From Diphasiastrum complanatum (taxonomy: Eukaryota; Streptophyta; Lycopodiopsida; Lycopodiales; Lycopodiaceae), in the NCBI GenBank assembly GCA_029204225.1, contig MU835272.1, forward strand, positions 1-40,459: a stretch of DNA of 40,459 nt, in the 5' to 3' direction. The translations under genes and the position numbers were made by a program. Positions 20,998 through 28,724 of the stretch are shown here, piece after piece; within the stretch, counting starts at the first letter, position 1; each line of letters opens with the position of its first letter. The notes below the pieces were generated by a model. It did no database searches, was not told the DNA's origin, and saw only the letters and a list, made by a program, of their open reading frames with translations.

Positions 20998-22005
20998 TTC
21001 AGTAGCTCATGTAAAGACAGGCATTCTTCCTTTCCAACAACATCTTCATGCTGCCAAGGATCTCATCCCTCCACCTGTGCGAGCTTCTTTGCCTCCCTTT
21101 GAGACTTTGCTTATCCATCAACGTTCTCATTTTTAAAAGTATCTTTTGGAGCGCTTCCACTCACATGCTTTCACTCAGCTTCTCAGTGATTCACCTTCCG
21201 ATGAGACTCGGGCTCGTCTTCTGTCTTGTGCAGGCCCGGGTGCTCGTGCTTGGCTTGTTGCGCGCCCTGTTGTTCCACACTTGTGCCTTTCTTCAGAGTT
21301 GTTTCTCACCGCTCTTCGGGTTAGGTTGGGTCTCCCTCATCCAGTGCTGGCTGGTTTGACAAAATGTTTCTATGGTCACCCTGTTGATCCTATTGGCACT
21401 CATGTGTTGCCCTTCTGGAGAGCGCATTGCGACTCATGATTCCATTTGTATTGGCATATATTGCACATGAGTGCGGCTTTCATGTTGTCCAGGAGTAGAC
21501 CCACATCTTGCCTGTGTCTGATTCACAGTCGCCTTGGCGTCGAGTTGATCTTGTTCTTTCGCGCAAGGGGATTCGCACGCTTGGAGATGTTGTTGTTGCT
21601 GATCCTTTGCGGACTGACCTCCTTCGTCGTGCTTCAACTACTCAGGGTGCCGCTGCTTCTCATGCAGCTCTAGATAAAGAGCGAGATTATTCACATCGCA
21701 CTCCTGGAGAAGACTTTAATTCTTTTGTTTTGAAAACTTATGGGTGCCTGTATAAGAAATTCGATGATTTTCTATCATCGTGTGCAGCTTTTGCAGCGAA
21801 ACTCCAAGGACGTGGTGCCTCACCTTTATCTATCATTACGGCTTATTATCGTCAACGAGTTTCTATGACTTTACAATGCACTCAGGCACTTGCAATACTT
21901 CGACGTGTTGTAGTTGTAGGAACGGCTGCTTCACAACTTTCTGCACTACCTAAACTTCCAATTGTCTTAACTAGCGACTTACACCAAGCAGTAGGCTTTA
22001 TGTAG
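20998..22005 (+). pseudogene. LINE C-terminal region with restriction-like endonuclease
   Basis: The frame up to 21136 reads VKTGILPFQQHLHAAKDLIP. After a stop the frame 21146-21439 gives GPGARAWLVARPVVPHLCLS, LTALRVRLGLPHPVLAGL, then C-F-Y-G-H-P-V-D-P-I-G-T-H, where a second Cys of a CCHC knuckle appears lost. The frame 21508-22005 holds WRRVDLVLSRKGIRTLGDVV and VADPLRTDLL: an Asp, twelve residues, then Asp-Val-Val, the spacing of the PD-(D/E)XK endonuclease of R2-type elements. It then runs to a stop at 22003-22005 through YGCLYKKFDDFLSSCAAFAA and ITAYYRQRVSMTLQ, the usual end of this protein type. Confidence 0.75.
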
Positions 22006-22137
22006 ATACTTTGTGAGATTGTTGCTTTGTTATAGTTGTACAGTATCTCAATTCGCCTTAATGGCTTTTACGCTTTCAACATGCATTCCTTTGTACTCTG
22101 ATGGGTTTTCTCATCTTTTATTAATAAAAACAAGAAG

Positions 22138-22293
22138 TTTCTTATGCTAAGTATAGTTATATTTTCTGGGCTAAATCTTAGCATAGATTTAATTTATTAA
22201 TTATTAATTATGTACATCCTATGTTTTAACATTAAAAAATTTTGATTATTTGTTTTGTACATCCTATGCTAAGCATAGTCTTTCTTCTTTCAG
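22138..22293 (+). repeat. intron DNA with repeated 15-bp palindrome
   Basis: This AT-rich stretch contains TTATGCTAAGTATAG (22142-22156), CTTAGCATAG (22177-22186) and the perfect-arm palindrome CTATGCTAAGCATAG (22264-22278). It also has a doubled TGTACATCCTATG. It ends in the splice acceptor TCTTTCTTCTTTCAG at 22279-22293. Related copies are at 16483-16497 and 22802-22816. Confidence 0.8.
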
Positions 22294-22610
22294 TCTGTTG
22301 AAGACAAAAAAAAAAAAAAAAACAAAGTCGTTCCAAAGCAATTTAAACGACATAAAAAAGGCAAAAAAGAAAAAGACAGAGAAAGATAAGATTAGCACAG
22401 GGTGAGACTGTTGTCGAGGAGGATTCGACAGAGACATACCTCTCGAAATGTGTTGATGATCAACCATGTTTCTACATTGTCGAGAGATTTCAAATTTAAA
22501 AAAAAAAAAAAAAAGACTCTACACTCTTTGCATAACAAACATCTCCTACGGATGTCAAATGAGAGAATCTCTAAATGATGATTTTCCATTTAAATACACT
22601 GAAATCCATA
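22294..22610 (+). pseudogene. exon-like block 6: basic region and methyltransferase motif IV
   Basis: After the acceptor, a Lys-rich segment is disrupted by a long poly-A tract, and an acidic segment follows (GETVVEEDSTETYLSKCVDD, then QPCFYIVERFQI). A second poly-A run breaks frame again. It then reads RLYTLCITNISYGCQMRESL and NDDFPFKYTEIH. TNISYG at 22535-22552 stands where the catalytic (N/S/D)PP(Y/F) motif IV of amino-methyltransferases is expected. The first Pro is Ile and the second Ser, so the active site appears damaged. The block ends near a GTGTAATG donor-like site. Confidence 0.55.
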
Positions 22611-22801
22611 GTGTAATGTAGAGATTTTTTGAAATTATAACTTCTCCTATTTGGAGAGTTGTAATAATCTATTCACGTTGGTAGTTGGCTTCAGTGCAAA
22701 AAGCTCTTTTAACTTTTTGTAGTGCTAGGATTGAAAATGTTGTTTGGTACGTTTTTAACTTTTTAAAAACTTAACTTTATTTGTATTAATTTTTATATAT
22801 T

Positions 22802-22816
22802 CTATGCATAGCATAG
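22802..22816. repeat. palindrome CTATGCATAGCATAG in intron 6
   Basis: A near-copy of the 15-bp palindrome found at 22264-22278. It lies 40 bases upstream of the acceptor of exon-like block 7. Confidence 0.85.
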
Positions 22817-22855
22817 ATCATTGTTTAAAATAATAATTTACTTTTTTTTTTGTAG

Positions 22856-23462
22856 GTACCAACCCAATGTTCGCAATTCTAGTGGTGTGCGGCTTTGTAA
22901 TGAGATTGAATACATAACCATTGGTTATTATTCACTATATGGCAAACGATCAATGCTGTACCACAACACCGCTGGATTGACTAGCTTTGAGAACTTGTTC
23001 TAATTTCCAGTAGTAACAAAAAAAATTCAAAAATCCGATGATGGGTTTAGTAGTTTGTCTCTATCAAAAGCCACAATAATTAAGTAATCATCTTATTGAA
23101 ATTTTTTCACACCTAGTAGACAAGGTTTTAGATTTGTTTAGCGATGGCGGCACTACCAGCGCATACGCTACTAAAAAAGGCAGACATGTTGCTGGCTGCT
23201 GCAAATTTAGATTCTAACTTAGTAGATTTTGTAAAAATACGAATGAAATCTCTATCAATCTTGCCAGATGAATAAATTGAGGCTCTGTAATTTCATTGTC
23301 GAAGAAACGACAACCTCTTGCTAGTGGGAAAGTGGGTGACACATGGAACTTTGCAGATGTCCTAATTCAAGACTACAATATACTGTGCAAGAGGTTGTCA
23401 TTGTCTCTATTAAGGCTCCTCCAGAAAAGCCCAAAGATGTCAATGACCTTGATGATGTTTAA
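22856..23462 (+). pseudogene. exon-like block 7: methyltransferase SAM-binding region
   Basis: It starts after CTTTTTTTTTTGTAG. The frame reads YQPNVRNSSGVRLCNEIEYI and TIGYYSLYGKRSM, then a stop at 23001-23003. At 23065 another frame carries QKPQ, a stop, SNHLIEIFSHLVDKVLDLFS and DGGTTSAYATKKGRHVAG (to about 23200). QKP (motif X) plus VLDLFSxGGTT (motif I, binds S-adenosylmethionine) with the trailing GRH is the C-terminal signature of N4/N6 DNA methyltransferases. The remaining part ends VNDLDDV and a stop at 23460-23462. Motif I has Asp instead of the first Gly, and there are three frame breaks. Confidence 0.72.
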
Positions 23463-23632
23463 AAGTAGTGTACATGACTACTTTATGATTTTGAAAATTA
23501 TATATGAATTTGAAACTTTTGTCGTAAAGTTTTTGAATTTATTTATACTTTTTAATATTATTTATTACTTGAAATATTTTACAATTTATGTTGAATGTTA
23601 CTCTTTAAGATAAATTAATATTTTAGTAAATG

Positions 23633-24625
23633 CTTATGAATGTTGTTATGGAATGACAATACCATTTTGAAAATTGTTCTGAAATGATATTCTCAAAAAA
23701 TAAATGAATATTATTTTTCAACTTTTAAAATAATAAAATTTAGTAATAAAATTTCAAGTGCTTAATTATAATGATACTAAGAATAAGATTTTTTAATTTT
23801 TTTTTTAGATATTTTCAAAAGTTGTGTAGTCTTAGATGTTTATAATTTTATAGACCAAAATTACAAAAATCTTCTAAAATCTCTACAAAATATTATTTTA
23901 AAGAAAATAAAATTTCTAGCAAATATTAATTTGAATTTATATTACATTCATAAAAAAAAATTTCAAACAAAGAAGTTTTAATATTTTAAAGTATTTGTTA
24001 CTAGATCATCTTTCAAATAAATAAAATAATTTTTTTTTGTTGATTTTAGTTTTTAACAAAAGATGATATTTTTTAACATGATAATATAAAATTTGCAAAG
24101 CATCTAATGAATGTTTTTAAAATCGGTTATATTTTTTAACTTTTAAAATATTGAAATTTAATAATAGAATTTCAAGTTCTTAATTATGATGATACTAAGA
24201 ATAAGATTCTTTTTTAAAAATTTAAATATTTTCAAAAGCCGTGTAGTTTTAGATACCTATTTAAGTAGTTTTTTTTTTTAAATAAGTGTTTATATTTTAT
24301 AGACCGAAATTACAAAAATCTTTTAAAATTTCTACAAATTATTATTTTAAAAAATCAAAATATCTAGAAAAAAAAAACAAACAAAGAAATTATAATATTT
24401 TAAAATATCTATTACTAGATCATTTTTCAAATAAGTAGAATAAATTTTTTCTGTTGATTTTTAGTATTTTTATATTTAATGATTTTGTTTTTTATTCATT
24501 AATTTAAAATATGTGCAAAATTGTATATATGGTTAAAATTATATATCTAATTTTTTAGTATGATTTTAGTTTTTAACAAAAGATGATATTTTTTAGCATG
24601 ATAATATAAAATTTGCAAAGTATTT
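23633..24625. repeat. two diverged direct repeats of about 420-520 bp, very AT-rich
   Basis: Unit A (about 23711-24105) and unit B (about 24128-24623) share long stretches in the same order: ATGATACTAAGAATAAGATT, TTTTCAAAAG, TAGACCRAAATTACAAAAAT, TTACTAGATCATYTTTCAAA and AACAAAAGATGATATTTTTT plus ATAATATAAAATTTGCAAAG. B carries extra DNA near 24270-24300 and 24440-24570. Probably a tandem duplication. No coding sequence is seen. Confidence 0.8.
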
Positions 24626-26145
24626 TGAATATAGGCATCTTAAAAAAAAATTATAAAATTATAAAAAATGGGTCTCCATGTCATTTCTTTTTTGTCACCA
24701 TGTTAACTTTCACAATTCCTTTATTGGTTAACTACTTTACTCTTAACACAAGTCAACGTATTCATTGTGTCTCGTCATTGCTGATCCACAAAAATGATGT
24801 TGAAGTCCAAACCATAATTGACAGCTCAACCAAATGTAGGATGAGAGCCAACAGCCATGGCCTGAGATTCCATGACAAATTTCTCTCTTCGTAACAATAA
24901 CTTGTTAACAACAACAATAAAGTTCACCAGCCTACTTGTGGAAATTTGCCCCACTGATTGTTGTAATCCTCTTGTTTGATGATATCAGCCTCCAAAAAAC
25001 TGGTTCCTTCTCGAGCTTAACAAACTCCTTATATCACAAGCAATCATGCATACCAAGTAGAGCACAAGTACTAAGACTAAGCATGGATACATACAAACAA
25101 GACATTTAGACAAGTTTACTAATAGGTAACAATGACAAGGTCCCCCCTTGAGATAGCTTTGTCGAGGACCTCATCATCAAGCAACACATTGCCTTAGTCA
25201 TGCCCCACCATTCTAGTTGACAACCCTTATAGTTGAACAATCGATAGCCATCGCACATCGACAGCTAACCACCTGTTCTTTACACCCAAATTAGAACAAC
25301 ATCTATGTATCAACGATTAACCGGTATAGTTCGAATGTCTCACCCTGCACTCCACAAGACACAAACCGTGCTTTCACCTAACTAGGAAGCACTTTGCTTT
25401 ATCTCTCCTACGTGTAGGCAACGCCAGGCCCAAACCGCAAGAACTGACCATGCTTACACCTAGAGGGTAGCACCTTGTCACATCAAGTACCTCATTCTAT
25501 CGACCACCCCAACCATAAGCACACTTGTGCTTACATCTTAGGCAACACATTGCACACCAACTCAAAGCTTCGTCACAAGAGCTAGAAGCGAACCTAGCGC
25601 CATGTCAGACTAGCAGCCATAAACATGTAACTTCCACCCAAGCAAGTCATCAAACTCAATCAACAAGTTGGAGGCCGTTCTCCAAGAGCTTAACAAGGTT
25701 CACATTCACGCTTGAAGATAACTAGTGTCCGGACCGAATGGTCTTGATAACATATCGTTGGTATCTCAACCCAAATGGTTCCGACGACATATCGTTGGCA
25801 TCCTAGAATGTGACCCTCAGTATTAGGTGCCAGACAAAAAAGATTTGAAGTGGCCTTACAACTGGCACTTTTGTCGAACACATAAACCTAGAAGGTAATC
25901 ATAGTCAATTTGAAAAAAATCCCAATTCATTAGTGAGTATTAGAAGATTACATTTCAAGTGTGTGACTGATTCTAGTCTCCAAAGTGCTGGCATGCCAAG
26001 GCTGGGACACTAGGACAACATCTAGCAAAGGGAGCCGAGACTTGGTTGGAGCTCACCCTGAGTCGCAACTCGCATCCCCCTATAGTTATGGTGTGATTTA
26101 AGACCTCCTCTGACAGCAAGAGCTTAGACTAATTAGATAAAGTAC

Positions 26146-26147
<2 letters not shown>
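24626..26147. other. unassigned intergenic DNA
   Basis: Open frames at 24613-24894 and 25525-25725 carry no motif I know. A short direct repeat (ACATATCGTTGGYATC) occurs at about 25750 and 25789. The base composition changes from AT-rich to balanced at about 25.1 kb, which suggests a separate insertion, perhaps LTR-type, but no termini were found. Confidence 0.4.

Positions 26148-26211
<64 letters not shown>
26148..26211. repeat. (CT)n microsatellite, about 64 bp
   Basis: A pure CT run with no interruption. Confidence 0.97.
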
Positions 26212-26213
<2 letters not shown>

Positions 26214-26293
26214 TTTATTGATCTCCAAGCTTCATTTGATCATGCCTAGATTGTTTGAGGTGATTACATATCAATCTAAGCTCTGTGGACTTT

Positions 26294-26800
26294 GTTGGGG
26301 TGCTTTCGAATAAATTAGGTGCGGAATAGAAAACAGAGCTCCAACATAGAGAACTTTACAGGATCTTTATCAAAACTACAACATCAACATTTACTTAGAT
26401 TGAATGGTGGAATGTCTTGGTAGGTGTCAAAGACAACCATGAAGAGAGCGAACAATTAGACATTTGAGACAACCATGCTTCCTTCAAGATTAGACATTCC
26501 AAATTGAGTGAGTGTCAATTGAGAAAGAAAAGTGAGTGTCAATTGAGAAAGAAAAATTTATCAGAAAGCATTCGTAGTGCAATACACAAGAGAAAATAGA
26601 GAATCTGAATTAAGTAGTTGTGAATACAACGATCAGATCACAATCTTGTGCCCAAGAATGATTCACAGTAGTGACACACTGTGTGCAGTGATCTTACTTA
26701 GCTAGCTACAGATTAAATACCTATCTCTATTCTCTAAATGATTTTCTCTCTCTCGAAGATCTCTGATTCTATGGAATCAGATAATTAAGACACAATGGAA
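26294..26800 (-). repeat. copia LTR-like segment related to that at 10.6-11.4 kb
   Basis: GCTCTGTGGACTTTGTTGGGG at 26279-26299 looks like a degenerate PBS followed by the same LTR terminus (TGTTGGGG) as at 10578. Further in, TTGTGAATACAACGATCAGA and TCACAA near 26630 match the first LTR-like region, and both continue to a GTGATCYTACTTA block. No gag lies next to it. It may be a solo LTR or truncated end. The right limit is approximate. Confidence 0.55.
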
Positions 26801-27275
26801 TTTGCACACGAACTCTGATTCACCCTTCTTCACTTGCATGTGTATTATCGCAAATTCATCACTGGCTCATGGTTATATTATCATGAGTTGCTGTTATGTA
26901 TATATACATGGAACAATTACAGTGACTGCGTGGGCAACGAGTGTGAAATAGTGCAGTTACGGAAAAAGTACTAAAGTGAACTGTGACGTGGTCTGTGTCG
27001 GCCGGGGCAGTGTGGATGATGACAATAGTTTGATGCTCAAACTTAACATACAACATACAACAATGTTGAACAAATGACACATCAACTTTGAACACATGAT
27101 CATTGTAAGCTCAAAAATACGTTTAAATCATTCGAATTTAAGACACAACTATCGAATTAGAAACAAGATTCGAGTAGGTCCAAAGTTGGGCAAGAACTGA
27201 AAGGGGCCAAGCTAATTGACTTGTTGGCGAGAAAACAAGCCTTATGCAAGGAGACCGATTGGGTCCACTTAGCAA
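26801..27275. other. unassigned intergenic DNA
   Basis: No supportable gene. The minus-strand frame at 26859-27095 and those from 27138 have no recognisable motif. The latter run into the tandem repeat. Confidence 0.5.
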
Positions 27276-27456
27276 GTGAACCACAGACTGCATGCACCAT
27301 GTCCGCGAGAGTGAGTGGAGTGCGAATTGCACTTGAAAAAAGAAAACAAAATGAAAGAGAGTGGTGGTGATGATTGCACCAGTGCACTCCCTAACACGAC
27401 GCACCGAGCGCTAGAACTTCGGTGCAGTCATTAATGGAACCTATCAATGATTTGTA

Positions 27457-27462
27457 CACGTG
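27457..27462. promoter_or_regulatory. G-box CACGTG (repeat copy 1)
   Basis: CACGTG followed by G in TACACGTGGAG. The same element recurs at 27695-27700 and 27933-27938 through the tandem repeat. G-boxes bind bZIP and bHLH factors in plants. Activity here is inferred only. Confidence 0.55.
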
Positions 27463-27694
27463 GAGACATTAGATCAATCATATATGATGATGGTGGGATT
27501 TGGTTTTCTTTTGGTGAACCACAGACTGCATGCACCATGTCCGCGAGAGTGAGTGGAGTGCGAATTGCACCTGAAAAAAGAAAACAAAATGAAAGAGAGT
27601 GGTGGTGATGATTGCACCAGTGCACTCCCTAACACGACGCACCGAGCGCTAGAACTTCGGTGCAGTCATTAATGGAACCTATCAATGATTTGTA

Positions 27695-27700
27695 CACGTG
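27695..27700. promoter_or_regulatory. G-box CACGTG (repeat copy 2)
   Basis: Second copy, identical context, 238 bp after the first. Confidence 0.55.
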
Positions 27701-27932
27701 GAGACATTAGATCAATCATATATGATGATGGTGGGATTTGGTTTTCTTTTGGTGAACCACAGACTGCATGCACCATGTCCGCGAGAGTGAGTGGAGTGCG
27801 AATTGCACTTGAAAAAAGAAAACAAAATGAAAGAGAGTGGTGGTGATGATTGCACCAGTGCACTCCCTAACACGACGCACCGAGCGCTAGAACTTCGGTG
27901 CAGTCATTAATGGAACCTATCAATGATTTGTA

Positions 27933-27938
27933 CACGTG
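27933..27938. promoter_or_regulatory. G-box CACGTG (repeat copy 3)
   Basis: Third copy. It lies about 730 bp upstream of the start codon of the CCCH gene and nearest to its presumed 5' untranslated region. Confidence 0.55.
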
Positions 27939-28059
27939 GAGACATTAGATCAATCATATATGATGATGGTGGGATTTGGTTTTCTTTGGTGCAATGCCCA
28001 AGGGCCAAAGGCCTTTTCTTCTCCTTTGAAAAAAAAATGAACCAAGAAAAGAAAAGAAA

Positions 28060-28668
28060 AGAAGAGAGAGAGAGAGAGGGCGGGCGACGAAATTCTCTCA
28101 CGGCGCACAGCCATACATACAAAATCACGATCAGCATCGATTGTCTGATTAGGGTTTTGATGCTTTTCCTCCCACTCCTCTCTCTTCCCATTTCCGATCC
28201 TATTCTAAGGATTTGGTGGCATAGCTGATTGTTGTGCTCCCTTCGTGCTTGCTTCAGCCAGCTTCTTGGACCATTCTAGCTGCAATCACAGCGTTTTTGT
28301 GGCAATCTAGGCTTGCAGGATCTTTCGCGCAATATGTTTCTCTAGCTGAAGCATTTTCTGGTTCGCATCATTGTAGCGGAAAGCATTTGAGGAGATATTC
28401 TGGCTCCGGAGGTCGGATTGCTGACGAACAAGATCCTTTGCCTGTGTCTAATAATACGCCGCTTTGTGTTGCGCAATTGTTGGACCTTAGAACAGAAACC
28501 GGGTCTATCTATGCCATGGCCTCATGCGCGAGGCCTTGAATCGGTAATTGTAATAATAGGTAACAGCATTAACTGCTGTTTCTTATCTTGAACAATCCAT
28601 GGCAAGGTACGTTGGAAATTATTGGCCGGTATAAAGCTGAATCTGGAAGGCTATCCAACTCGACAAGT
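28060..28668 (+). other. presumed promoter-proximal and 5' untranslated region of the CCCH gene
   Basis: Beyond the tandem repeat comes a purine-rich GAAAAGAAAAG tract and a GA run (28064-28079). After that is DNA of higher GC with CT-rich patches, typical of a plant 5' untranslated leader. No clear TATA box was picked out. ATG triplets occur before the proposed start, so an intron in the leader or upstream frames are possible. The frame at 28234-28539 lacks an ATG start and is not taken as a gene. Confidence 0.4.
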
Positions 28669-28724
28669 ATGAAGATTAGCGACGGTCCTCTAAACAGATA
28701 CTTAATCAGAAGCTTGCAACCGTT
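28669..28724 (+). CDS. coding exon 1 of the CCCH gene
   Basis: It encodes MKISDGPLNRYLIRSLQPL up to a split Leu codon, ending at the donor TT/GTGAGT. The two spare bases join the G at 31700 to give Leu-Thr-Glu-Ala-Asp-Pro, the conserved start of the PWI-like domain. This chosen start fits the N-terminus of the family, which begins with a short lead into a Leu-rich helix. Confidence 0.85.

Larger units (their letters stand above)
18431..22137 (+). mobile_element. non-LTR retrotransposon with restriction-like endonuclease, degenerate
   Basis: Order on the plus strand: a C2HC zinc finger (18944-19006), a linker, reverse transcriptase (about 19727-20540), a thumb/linker region, a Cys-His segment (about 21350-21410) and a PD-(D/E)XK-like endonuclease (about 21520-21600). 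This single-ORF layout with a C-terminal restriction-like endonuclease is that of early-branching LINE clades (R2, R4, NeSL, CRE and relatives), not of common plant L1 or RTE elements with an N-terminal apurinic-type endonuclease. Stops at 19154, 19655, 21134 and 21437 and at least three frame changes show it is dead. The 3' end is put after ATTAATAAAAACAAGAAG near 22137. The left end and target-site duplication are not identified. Confidence 0.75.
15001..23462 (+). pseudogene. intron-containing DNA methyltransferase-like gene (N4-cytosine/N6-adenine class), decayed and interrupted
   Basis: Seven exon-like blocks on the plus strand are bounded by good T-rich acceptors and some GT donors: about 15001-15416, 15526-15988, 16058-16480, 16581-16830, 16931-17290, 22294-22610 and 22856-23462. 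The last two carry the enzyme signature. A TNISYG box is followed by a target-recognition-like stretch, then QKP and VLDLFSDGGTT. This is the motif IV, X, I order of beta-class amino-methyltransferases that modify cytosine N4 or adenine N6 with S-adenosylmethionine. Stops and frameshifts occur in most blocks, and motif I has Asp for its first Gly, so it is a pseudogene. The five 5' blocks are coding-like but unrecognised. Blocks five and six are separated by 5 kb containing a non-LTR retroelement, so their belonging to one gene is an inference from strand, style and a palindrome shared by the introns. Confidence 0.65.
27276..27989. repeat. three tandem copies of a 238-bp unit
   Basis: The unit beginning GTGAACCACAGACTGCATGC starts at 27276, 27514 and 27752, exactly 238 bp apart, and the copies are nearly identical (for example one C/T change in GCACYTGAAAAAAG). 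The third copy ends at about 27989, where the sequence departs into GCAATGCCCAAGGGCC. High identity implies recent duplication. Minus-strand frames that recur every 238 bp are by-products. Confidence 0.98.

Noticed and set aside
19605-21673. Many hydrophobic plus-strand frames that look like membrane proteins
   Set aside because: Out-of-frame readings of the pyrimidine-rich LINE strand give Leu/Phe/Ser-rich text. The RT and endonuclease motifs fix the true frames.
27157-28191. A series of minus-strand frames with identical protein text every 238 bp
   Set aside because: They repeat because the DNA is a tandem array. No coding signature is present.
28234-28539. 101-codon plus-strand frame upstream of the CCCH gene
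   Set aside because: It has no ATG start and no recognisable motif, and it lies in the presumed leader region.
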